64,000 bases of DNA from JACMNW01 sp963708425 (GTDB lineage Bacteria; Pseudomonadota; Alphaproteobacteria; Rhodobacterales; Rhodobacteraceae), in the NCBI GenBank assembly GCA_963708425.1, contig OY970206.1, positions 2,666,001 through 2,730,000 of the forward strand, in the 5' to 3' direction. The notes below the pieces were generated by a model that was not told where the DNA came from, ran no database searches, and saw nothing but the letters and a program-made list of their open reading frames with translations. The translations under genes were made by a program, and so were the position numbers. This document shows, one piece after another, positions 34,692 to 42,327 of the stretch (positions within the stretch are counted from its first letter, which is position 1; every line of letters begins with the position of its first letter).

Positions 34692-36140
34692 TTAGGCGTA
34701 GCCTGCGGGGCGGCGGTGGGCCCAAGGGGCTGCACGCTCCATTTCTGCACACAGCGCGATCAGGGTTTCGTCATCGCCAAAGGCGGCGGCCAAGTGAACG
34801 CCGATTGGCAAACCGTTTGACGAGGTGCCAAGCGGCAGCGATGCGGCGGGTTGGCCGGATGCATTGAAAACCGCACAGAACGGCGAATAGGAGAACACGC
34901 CTTCGGGGCCAAGGCGATAGTTCAGGTAGTCATCGGTGCCATGGCCAAAGCGGCCAACTTTGGCGGGCGGTTCGGCAAGAGTGGCCGTGAGCAGGATGTC
35001 GTAGCCGGGGCCAGTTTCGGGTGCAAAGAACGCTGCCATCTGGCGACCAAAGGCATGAATTTCACCAACCGCATCAAGATAGCGGGTTGGCGAAAGGGTG
35101 GCTGCATGAGCCACAGCGCCGCGCCCGACAGCTTCAACCTGATCAGCGGTCGGGGCTTTGCCCTTCAACGCCCTTTCAATCGAAAGAGCAGTGCCGACAG
35201 CAACAATATCGGTCCACGCCCGCATCATCATCGGCACGTCGGCTTTGGGGCGGGTGGTGGTCACATGGTGGCCAAGGCTTTCCAACAACGCGGCAGTCTG
35301 CAGCACTGCGGCGCGCACGTCCGGGTGAATAGCCTCGCCGGTCAGCGTGGTATCGCAGAACGCCACGCGTAGGCGGCGCGGTGGGCGGCTGATCGCTGCA
35401 GCATGGCCGTGGGCCAACGGTGGTGCGGCGTAGGGCGCGCCAAGATCAGACCCTTCGCAGGCATCCAGCATCACGGCAGTATCGCGCACCGACCGGGTCA
35501 GAAAGCCGTCAATCGCCATGCCGGCCCAGCCTTCGCCGACAAATGGCCCGTCCGGCAGCCGCGCGCGGGTGGGTTTGAAGCCGAACAGCCCACAAGACGA
35601 TGCCGGCATGCGCACCGATCCACCGCCATCCGACCCATGTGCCATGGCAACGATGCCCGCCGCCACTGCCGCACCAGCACCGCCCGACGATCCGCCCGAT
35701 GTATATTCAAGGTTCCACGGATTGCGCGTTGGCCCGCCGTAAACCGCACTTTCGGTGGCCGGGCCAATGCCGCCTTCGGGGGCCGTTGTGCGCCCGAATG
35801 TCGCGACGCCGGTTGCCTTGATCCGATCATAGATCGCCGAATTCCGGCTGTAGCGTGTGTTGGCAAACAGCCGTGATCCGTTGTGTGACGGAAAATCAGC
35901 CGCCTCGCAGCCAAGGTCTTTCAGTAAGAACGGCACACCCCGGAATGGCCCGCGCGGCAAGCCTGCCTTGATCGCATCGCGCGCCGCCTGTTCCTGGATC
36001 AGCACCACCGCATTCAGCGCCGGATTATGCGCCGCAACCGCCGCCAGCGCTGCTGTTAGCAGTTCATCCGGCGAAACCGAACCTTTTGCGACCAATGCTG
36101 CCAGTTCGGTCGCATCCGCTGTTCCCAGATCGCCGTTCAT
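34692..36140 (-). CDS. Amidase-signature-family enzyme (second)
   Basis: A 482-residue amidase with Lys in FLLKDLGCEAADFP and the Ser pair in TSGGSSGGAGAAVAAGIV. It is only distantly related to the amidase at 29271, so this is not a local tandem duplicate. Family members hydrolyse aromatic or aliphatic amides. Position directly upstream of the polyamine-type transporter on the same strand suggests joint regulation. Two adjacent ATGs follow GGGAGG; I choose the one at 36140 because its spacing to the ribosome site is better. Confidence 0.9.
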   Translation of the reverse strand: MNGDLGTADATELAALVAKGSVSPDELLTAALAAVAAHNPALNAVVLIQEQAARDAIKAGLPRGPFRGVPFLLKDLGCEAADFPSHNGSRLFANTRYSRNSAIYDRIKATGVATFGRTTAPEGGIGPATESAVYGGPTRNPWNLEYTSGGSSGGAGAAVAAGIVAMAHGSDGGGSVRMPASSCGLFGFKPTRARLPDGPFVGEGWAGMAIDGFLTRSVRDTAVMLDACEGSDLGAPYAAPPLAHGHAAAISRPPRRLRVAFCDTTLTGEAIHPDVRAAVLQTAALLESLGHHVTTTRPKADVPMMMRAWTDIVAVGTALSIERALKGKAPTADQVEAVGRGAVAHAATLSPTRYLDAVGEIHAFGRQMAAFFAPETGPGYDILLTATLAEPPAKVGRFGHGTDDYLNYRLGPEGVFSYSPFCAVFNASGQPAASLPLGTSSNGLPIGVHLAAAFGDDETLIALCAEMERAAPWAHRRPAGYA

Positions 36141-36232
36141 CATCAGCCTCCCAATACTTTGGCAATCGTGTCGGGCAACCGCCAATAGATCCATCCCGAA
36201 TGCGCCCGAAATTCTGTCGTGATCGGTGATGT

Positions 36233-37981
36233 TTAGGCGGCGGGGATCACATTTTCCAGAACCCGCCTGATTTCGGCGGCGGCAACATCGGGCGTAACCG
36301 GTTTGGCCAAATAGCCGTTGATGCCCGCATCACTGTACAGTTTGCGATGGTCACTTAAAGTGTTTGCCGTCATCGCGATAACCGGCACTTGGCCAGTCGG
36401 ACCCGGCAGTTTGCGCAGATGGGCAAAGGTTTGCAGCCCATCCATTTCCGGCATGTTCATATCCAGCAGCACAAGGTCAAATCCTCCGCTCGCAAGGCAT
36501 TGCAACGCCGTCGCACCGTCGGGAGCCTCGACCGGGTTCGCCCCGAAGTAGCGCAGATAGGTGGCCGCGACCAAACGGTTGCTGGCGATGTCATCCACCA
36601 CCAGAACCCGTCGGCCAGCCAGATTTATCGGTGAAGCAGCCACGCGTTCCTGCACCGGACTTGGCGCAGCGGTTTCCGCCAACGGCAGAGTCAAAATGAA
36701 GTGCGCCCCGCCGTCCATGCCGAACGTTGACTGATCCAATTGCAGATCACCGCCCATCTGACGCGCAAGGGCGCGCGTGATTGACAGCCCAAGCCCGGTG
36801 CCAAGGCTGGTGCCCGGCCCGCGCACAAACGGCTCGAACATCGCATCGGCCTTTTCGGGCGCGATGCCGGGGCCGGTATCTGCCACCTCGATCCGCAAAA
36901 GCGGCTCGTCCGGGCTGCGATCAATCTTCCGCGCCCGGACGGTAATTTCGCCTATGGTCGTATTCTTCAGCGCGTTCGACAACAAGTTGGACAGGCACTG
37001 CCGCAGCCTCTGCTCATCCATCAAGGCCCAGTCTGGCAGGTCATCCGGGAGGTCTAAAACCAGCGCAAGGCCTGCCTCCTCGATCTGCGGACGAAACAGG
37101 GCGGTGGTGGCGGCAATCTCAGGGCCAACGGCAACGGCATGGCGGCGAATTGGCAGATGGCCGCCCTGAATGGCAGACATATCCAGAATGTCATCCAGAA
37201 TCGTCGATAACCCTTCAGCAGAACTGATCAGCACCAATAGCCGTTCATGGCTGATCGGGTCATCGGTGCGGCGCAGCTCGGCGTGGCCCATGCCAAGAAT
37301 GGCGTTCAGCGGCGTGCGCAATTCATGGCTCATCTGAGCCAGAAACGCGCCTTTGGCGGCATTTGCCGCCTGCGCCTCGGCTCGGCCACGAACGGTTTCC
37401 TGATGCAGACGGTTGTTCGACGTGATCGCCCCCAGCGCGTAGCCAAGTGCTGCAATCGTGCAGACCGTGGTGAAGGCCAGCGAACCGTAATCACCCATCT
37501 TGACCCAGAATACGGTATTCGACACGAAGGCAGCAGTGCCGATGGCGGCAAGGCCGGTGATGCCCATGGGCAGATGAATCGCCCTGACCGTTGAGACATG
37601 CATAATCGTCGATACGGCAAGGCCAACCGCAAAGGCCTTCATGTATTCCCCTTCAAGATGCCAGACCATGGCCGGGACAACCGAGAATGCCAGCTCCAGA
37701 ATGAAAACCCACGTCAGACATTGCCGATAGCGTGACGGCTCACGCGCGGGATCAAGGTCGCGCAGGGCGCGCGCGCTCATGACCTCGCCCGCCAGATTAA
37801 CGGCGAAGCTGATCAGCACGATCGGCAATGGCAGGAACCGGCTCGCCAAGGCGTAGGCCAGTGCTGTCATCACCAGCCGAACCGGCGCTTCTTTCATCAA
37901 GATGCGGTATTGCCGGGCCAGTTCATCCCGCAGTGCGGCGGCATCGGCATTGGGCGTGGCTGGGGGCTCGATGTTTGACAT
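36233..37981 (-). CDS. Membrane hybrid histidine kinase with receiver domain
   Basis: A 582-residue hybrid sensor kinase. The N-terminal half (about 30-175) is a membrane sensor with about five or six helices and no large periplasmic loop. HisKA follows with phospho-acceptor His in MSHELRTPLNAIL, then HATPase with NLLSNALKNT and DTGPGIAPEKA and GTGLGLSI. A C-terminal receiver has VLVVDDIASNR and phospho-acceptor Asp in LLDMNMPEMDG. No response-regulator gene adjoins it; the receiver may relay to a separate Hpt protein. The start at 37981 (MSNIEPPA) has a weak ribosome site. Confidence 0.92.
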   Translation of the reverse strand: MSNIEPPATPNADAAALRDELARQYRILMKEAPVRLVMTALAYALASRFLPLPIVLISFAVNLAGEVMSARALRDLDPAREPSRYRQCLTWVFILELAFSVVPAMVWHLEGEYMKAFAVGLAVSTIMHVSTVRAIHLPMGITGLAAIGTAAFVSNTVFWVKMGDYGSLAFTTVCTIAALGYALGAITSNNRLHQETVRGRAEAQAANAAKGAFLAQMSHELRTPLNAILGMGHAELRRTDDPISHERLLVLISSAEGLSTILDDILDMSAIQGGHLPIRRHAVAVGPEIAATTALFRPQIEEAGLALVLDLPDDLPDWALMDEQRLRQCLSNLLSNALKNTTIGEITVRARKIDRSPDEPLLRIEVADTGPGIAPEKADAMFEPFVRGPGTSLGTGLGLSITRALARQMGGDLQLDQSTFGMDGGAHFILTLPLAETAAPSPVQERVAASPINLAGRRVLVVDDIASNRLVAATYLRYFGANPVEAPDGATALQCLASGGFDLVLLDMNMPEMDGLQTFAHLRKLPGPTGQVPVIAMTANTLSDHRKLYSDAGINGYLAKPVTPDVAAAEIRRVLENVIPAA

Positions 37982-38043
37982 GGCGCCAGTTAGCACCGCT
38001 ATCTGGACCAAAGGTCAAGCATTTCCCGTAGGATGGCGGCTGT

Positions 38044-38367
38044 TTACTGACTGGCCGGAATGGCGTTTATGCTGATTTCTTGCTGCAGCTTTCCGGTTTC
38101 ACGGCTGTAAATCAGGATGCGGTTGTCGGTCGTCACCACGGCATACCAAGCGTTGCCTTGGGTGAATGCCTGCGCCGAGGTGCCGTCGGGCAGGGTGATC
38201 TGGTCGGGCAGTGTCAAGCTTCCCCGCATCGCTGTCGGCATCCGGGTGACAATCAGCGCGACGATGGTTATGACACCGATGATCATCGTCAACGTCAGCA
38301 CGATAACCAGCCACTTGAGAAACCGAAGCGAGGGCGGAAGCCCTGCCTCTGCCGGAGCCCTGTCCAT
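38044..38367 (-). CDS. Small single-helix membrane protein (DUF6476-like)
   Basis: A 107-residue protein with a short cytoplasmic N-terminus, one membrane helix (about 18-42) and a C-terminal outer domain containing a strand-rich YAVVTTDNRILIYSRETG block. I recall a Rhodobacteraceae family of this form, DUF6476, next to RluA-type pseudouridine synthase genes; the name is from memory. The ATG at 38367 overlaps the ATG of the divergent rluD by two bases. Function unknown. Confidence 0.75.
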   Translation of the reverse strand: MDRAPAEAGLPPSLRFLKWLVIVLTLTMIIGVITIVALIVTRMPTAMRGSLTLPDQITLPDGTSAQAFTQGNAWYAVVTTDNRILIYSRETGKLQQEISINAIPASQ

Positions 38368-39418
38368 GGCAACCCTTTCTGACCCGCATGTCGGGTATCT
38401 GACTGTCACTCTGCGGGAAGACCCCCACGCCCGTCTTGATAAGGCGCTTGCAGCGGCGGTGCCAGAGGCGGCTTCACTTTCCCGCTCGCGCCTGATGCGG
38501 ATGATTGCCGACGGGGCGGTTTCGCGTGGTGGGGTGGTGATTGACGATCCGAAGGCAAAGGTGGCGGCGGGGGATGTGTTCATCCTGCGGCTGGATGAGG
38601 CGGTGGATCTGGAGGCGGAGGCCGAAGATATTACGCTGTCGGTCATCTGGGAAGACGGTGATCTGATCGTCATCGACAAGCCTGCCGGGATGGTGGTTCA
38701 TCCGGCCCCCGGCACGCCTTCGGGCACGCTGGTCAATGCTTTGCTACATCATTGCGGGGATAGTTTGTCGGGCGTGGGCGGGGTCAAGCGGCCAGGCATC
38801 GTGCATAGGATCGACAAGGATACGACCGGGTTGCTGGTGGTTGCGAAATCGGACCGCGCGCATCATGGACTGGCGGCGCAGTTTGAAAGCCACGCCGTGA
38901 CGCGGCATTATATGGCTGTGGTTCACGGGGCACCGGACGCGGCTGATCCACGGATCAGGGGGCTGGCGGGCATCAGTTTCGAGGCGGGCGGGATCTTGAA
39001 GATCGCCACGCATCTGGCCCGGCATAAAACAGACCGGCAGCGGCAGGCGGTGGTTCCCGAACATATCGGGCGGCATGCGATCACGCGGGTTCGGGTGCGG
39101 GAAAGCTTCGGGGCGGGGCGGGTCGCATCCTTGGTGGAATGCTGGCTGGAAACCGGGCGGACGCATCAGATCCGGGTTCATATGAGCTATGCCGGGCATG
39201 CTTTGATCGGCGATCAGACTTATGGGGGGCGTCGGAAAGTGGCGGCGAAAACGGGCGGCGAGGTGGCGTCAGAGCGGGCAAATTCCTTCCCCCGGCAGGC
39301 GCTTCATGCGGCCTCGCTGGGTTTCGATCATCCGGTTTCGGGGGAGAGGCTGGAGTTCAAATCGCCGCTGCCGGAAGATATGGAAGGGTTGATTGCTGTG
39401 TTACGGGCAGGGAAGTAA
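38366..39418 (+). CDS. rluD: RluD-type 23S rRNA pseudouridine synthase
   Basis: A 350-residue RluA-family enzyme that isomerises uridines in 23S rRNA. It has an N-terminal S4 RNA-binding domain (about 25-85; SRSRLMRMIADGAVS), the catalytic motif HRIDKDTTGLLVVAKSD containing the active Asp, and RTHQIRVHMSYAGHALIGD. Start at 38366 (MATLSDP) shares its ATG with the opposite gene. The stop TAA lies inside a palindromic repeat (39415-39430). A broken copy of this gene lies at 41656. Confidence 0.95.
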   Translation: MATLSDPHVGYLTVTLREDPHARLDKALAAAVPEAASLSRSRLMRMIADGAVSRGGVVIDDPKAKVAAGDVFILRLDEAVDLEAEAEDITLSVIWEDGDLIVIDKPAGMVVHPAPGTPSGTLVNALLHHCGDSLSGVGGVKRPGIVHRIDKDTTGLLVVAKSDRAHHGLAAQFESHAVTRHYMAVVHGAPDAADPRIRGLAGISFEAGGILKIATHLARHKTDRQRQAVVPEHIGRHAITRVRVRESFGAGRVASLVECWLETGRTHQIRVHMSYAGHALIGDQTYGGRRKVAAKTGGEVASERANSFPRQALHAASLGFDHPVSGERLEFKSPLPEDMEGLIAVLRAGK

Positions 39419-39511
39419 CACGCGTGTTACGCGGAGTAAGTATTTGATATTGTTTCAGTGTGTGGGTTTTGTTAAGAAGTTGTTAGGGGTTTGACAGCGG
39501 CGTAACACGCC
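39415..39511. repeat. Palindromic intergenic repeat, copy 2
   Basis: GTAACACGCGTGTTAC at 39415-39430 contains the rluD stop codon. It is followed by GTAAGTATTTGATATTG, GGGTTTTGTTAAGAAG and TTGTTAGGGG, and ends with another half-site, GTAACACG, near 39504. It matches the copies at 3965 and 41952 in order and spacing. Confidence 0.8.
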
Positions 39512-39516
39512 CAGCA

Positions 39517-39774
39517 TCACCGCTTGCCAAACCCCGATTGCAGAAAGAACGGCAGGGCGGTTTGATGACTGTCGAGCCCCAAAGCGTCTTCGCGGGACAG
39601 GCCTGCATCATGGAACGCGGCGTCGGGGTGGTGATCGTAGAGGCATCGTTGAGTGTGGGCCTGTTCGGTGGCGGCGTGGGCGCGGGACAGATGCGCCTTG
39701 AGGTGGGAGAGCCAGCCTGGGGCGCGGAGTTTGGCGGTGTCTGACCAGCGGGGGGTGGCGGTGGTGTTGGACAT
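39517..39774 (-). CDS. Small basic protein with DUF1127-like tail
   Basis: An 85-residue protein rich in His, Arg and Ala. The phrase FHDAGLSREDALGLDSH resembles the end of DUF1127 proteins (often RDIGLTRDD), small phosphate- or stress-linked proteins, but the similarity is short. The start at 39774 follows AAAGGA at good spacing. It is divergent from the winged-helix/TPR regulator at 39912 with 137 bp between, so that regulator could control it. Confidence 0.55.
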   Translation of the reverse strand: MSNTTATPRWSDTAKLRAPGWLSHLKAHLSRAHAATEQAHTQRCLYDHHPDAAFHDAGLSREDALGLDSHQTALPFFLQSGFGKR

Positions 39775-39911
39775 GATGTGTTCCTTTGCCATTTCTGCGG
39801 ATCGTTGGGGCCGCGTTCTATGGATCAAAAATAACTTGCGCATGACTTTCCTGCTTGAGCACTGCTTGCAGATTTCATGTGGATTTTCTGCGGAATCGGT
39901 TAGCATCGGGT

Positions 39912-41474
39912 ATGATTATTGAGTTTTCGCCTTTTCAACTGGACACCGACCGCGCCGAATTGCGCGCGGGTGATGGGCCCATTGCGGTGGAGCCGAAAGC
40001 CTTTGCCCTGCTATGCCTGCTGGTGGAAAACCCGGATCGGGTGATCAGCAAAGACGAGATGATTGCAGCGGTCTGGGGTGGTCGGTTCATTTCGGACGCC
40101 GCTGTTTCAACCGCGTTGAAGCTGGTGCGCAAGGCGCTGGGCGATGATGGCGAGGCGCAAACTTTTGTGAAAACCGTGCGCGGGCGGGGGCATCGGTTTA
40201 TAGCCCCGGTGCGGATCGTATCGGCAGCGCCACCTCCGGCGGCTGCCGTGGCGGAAGTGGCGGTTGCGCCCGATCAGCGCGGCGAGAGGCCGACGTTGGC
40301 GGTGCTGCCGTTCACCCAGATGGGCCTGCCGGGCGGATTTGCCATGCTGGGCGATGCCATTTCGGCAGAGATAATATCGTCGCTGGCGCGGCTGCATTGG
40401 ATACGGGTGATTGCGCGGGAATCGACCTTTCGGTTTCGCGGGGACGCGGTTGATCTGGGCGCGATCCGGTCGGTGCTGGGGGCCGGGTTCTGCCTGTCTG
40501 GCCGGGTTGAACTGCTGGGCAAACGGCTGAGCGTCAGCGTCGATCTGGTGGATACGGGCACCGGTGCACTTATCTGGTCGGACCATATGGAAGGGCCGCT
40601 GGACGCGGTTCACGCAATGCGGGCGGATATTGTGGCGGCGGTGATTGCCGCGCTGGATTTGCAGATCCCGGTGGCCGAGGCGGCGCGGGCGCGGTCGAAA
40701 CCCATCGAGGCGCTGGATGCCTGGGGCGCGTATCATCTGGGGATGAGCCACGTCTACCAATTCAACGCGCATGACAATGCGCTCGCGGCGGCGTTGTTTC
40801 GGCGCGCGACCGATCTGGACCCCGGTTTTGCCAGCGCCTATGCCGCGCGGTCTTTCGCCAGTTTTCAGGATGTGATCATGGGCTACAAGCCGGATCGCGC
40901 AGCAGCTGTGGAGCAGGCGCGGGCCGAGGCCGAGCGCAGTTTGGAACTCGACCCGCTGGACCCTTACGCAAATATGGCGATGGGGCGGCTTGGCATTCTG
41001 ACCGGCAGGCCACAGGACGGGATTGTCTGGCTCAACCAATCGGTGGAACTGAGCCCCAGCTACGCCAAGGGGCATTATTCACGGGGTTTTGTGCAAGTTG
41101 TGTCGGGCAATTCTGCCGAGGCGCGCGCGGCGATCGACATATCAATGCGGTTAAGCCCGCTGGACCCGCTGCTGGTGCCGATGCGCACGATGCGGGCGAT
41201 GTCGTTCGGGCAGGAAGGCGATTACCGGACTGCGGCGGATCTGGCAATTCAGGCGGCACAGACTTCGCGCGGGCATTTCTTGTGCGTGATGAACACTGCG
41301 GCTTTGTGCCAGTTGAGCGGGCGGCTGGATCAGGCGGCGCATTGGGCGCGGGTCGTGCGGGAAAACAAGCCCGATGCGTCAATCAGCCTGTTCTCATGGC
41401 AATTTCCACAAGAAAACGGCCGGTTTCGCGCCATTATGGCCGGGGCGTTGCGCAAGCTTGGGTTTCCGGACTAA
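39912..41474 (+). CDS. Winged-helix transcriptional regulator with TPR domain
   Basis: A 520-residue one-component regulator. An OmpR-type winged helix occupies about 1-100 (EPKAFALLCLLVENPDRVISKDEM and AVSTALKLVRKALGDDG split), as in CadC. A TolB-N-like alpha/beta domain follows (about 135-270; LAVLPF, SGRVELLGKRLSVSVDLVD), and then tetratricopeptide-type helices (about 275-510). No membrane helix is seen, unlike CadC. Targets are unknown; the adjacent divergent small gene is a candidate. It lies inside a rearranged region. Confidence 0.85.
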   Translation: MIIEFSPFQLDTDRAELRAGDGPIAVEPKAFALLCLLVENPDRVISKDEMIAAVWGGRFISDAAVSTALKLVRKALGDDGEAQTFVKTVRGRGHRFIAPVRIVSAAPPPAAAVAEVAVAPDQRGERPTLAVLPFTQMGLPGGFAMLGDAISAEIISSLARLHWIRVIARESTFRFRGDAVDLGAIRSVLGAGFCLSGRVELLGKRLSVSVDLVDTGTGALIWSDHMEGPLDAVHAMRADIVAAVIAALDLQIPVAEAARARSKPIEALDAWGAYHLGMSHVYQFNAHDNALAAALFRRATDLDPGFASAYAARSFASFQDVIMGYKPDRAAAVEQARAEAERSLELDPLDPYANMAMGRLGILTGRPQDGIVWLNQSVELSPSYAKGHYSRGFVQVVSGNSAEARAAIDISMRLSPLDPLLVPMRTMRAMSFGQEGDYRTAADLAIQAAQTSRGHFLCVMNTAALCQLSGRLDQAAHWARVVRENKPDASISLFSWQFPQENGRFRAIMAGALRKLGFPD

Positions 41475-41589
41475 GGCAGTTGCCTAGAAAACGGGCCAAG
41501 AAATTGCGGTAACCGTGCCAGACATTCAGATTACAACTATCGCGCTGACGATGGAATTGCGGGAGGGGGCTGTGCGCATGAATTGCCGT

Positions 41590-41657
41590 TCAAGTGGCGC
41601 AATCCCGGCAAAACGGGGTGAAGGGCAGGACGTTCAGGCGGGCCTCGCCAATGTTGG
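41590..41657 (-). pseudogene. dksA-like 3' remnant (last ~22 codons)
   Basis: Bases 41590-41657 match the 3' end of the DksA-like gene at 44454-44521 with about 85 percent identity over the compared bases (TGGCGCAATCCCGGCAAAA shared), including the stop position. It breaks off at a microhomology and joins the rluD remnant. No start or upstream coding sequence exists, so it is not expressed as a protein. Confidence 0.8.
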
Positions 41658-41955
41658 TGGCGCAGTTTGAAAGCCACGCCGTGACGCGGCATTAAATGGC
41701 GGTGGTTCACGGGGCACCGGATGCGGCTGATCCGCGGATCAGGGGGCTGCCGGGAATCAGTTTCGAGGCGGGGGGAATCTTGAAGATCGCCACGCATCTG
41801 GCCCGGCATAAAACAGACCGGCAGCGGCAGGCGGTGGTTCCCGAACATATCGGGCGGCATGCGATCACGCGGTTTCGGGGGAGAGGCTGGAGTTCAAATC
41901 GCCGCTGCCGGAAGATATGGAAGGGTTGATTGCAGTGTTACGGGCAGGCCGGTAA
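41656..41955 (+). pseudogene. rluD-like remnant with internal deletion
   Basis: This segment matches the intact rluD from about 38874 onward at over 90 percent identity. It lacks the N-terminal S4 domain and the catalytic HRIDKD motif. A codon reading Tyr in rluD is TAA here (about 41693), and about 247 bp (39089-39335 of rluD) are missing at 41872, across CGG/TTCGGG microhomology. The gene end and the following palindromic repeat are retained. It is dead DNA left from a duplication. Confidence 0.9.
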
Positions 41956-42010
41956 CACGCGTGTTACGATGGGTAAGGGTTTGATATTGTTGGGGTGCAG
42001 GGAAGTTGTT
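41952..42010. repeat. Palindromic intergenic repeat, copy 3
   Basis: GTAACACGCGTGTTAC at 41952-41967 is followed by GGGTAAGGGTTTGATATTG and AGTTGTTAGGGG. The trailing half-site is missing. This copy follows the rluD remnant just as copy 2 follows rluD, so it was carried along in the duplication. Confidence 0.8.
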
Positions 42011-42026
42011 AGGGGATAATTAAGAC

Positions 42027-42218
42027 CTAGAGCCGAAAGATTTCAATGGTGTTTTCGAACGGGATGCCAAGTAGATGTGGCTTGTCACCTAGCCCGGACT
42101 TGCAATGTACTATGATTTCAGAGCCTCCATCCATCGGCCAATAATTGCTGATAACCTGCATCATGCTGCAGTTGCACTGTTTGCTATTGCCGCTGTTTGA
42201 AGCCGGGTGTATTCTCAT
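42027..42218 (-). CDS. Possible small AT-rich gene (about 63 aa)
   Basis: An open frame with plausible protein-like composition, ending IPFENTIEIFRL. It lies in the AT-richer gap 42011-42327 between the repeat and kup. Several ATGs are possible (42251, 42218, 42164) and none has a convincing ribosome site. I do not recognise it. It may be a fragment left by the rearrangement. Nothing else was found in this gap apart from the putative kup promoter region. Confidence 0.25.
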   Translation of the reverse strand: MRIHPASNSGNSKQCNCSMMQVISNYWPMDGGSEIIVHCKSGLGDKPHLLGIPFENTIEIFRL

Positions 42219-42327
42219 TATTCGCCGCACATGCGGTAACCTTTGGAGCATCCGCGATCCTGCAAGGATCACATCGGAAGTGACACTTAGATCGCACACG
42301 ATGATCTTAGTGCCAAAAAACAAAATC

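Noticed and set aside
41696..41929. Reading the rluD remnant as a new 77-residue gene
   Set aside because: It is a truncated copy of rluD with a stop codon and a deletion, lacking catalytic residues.
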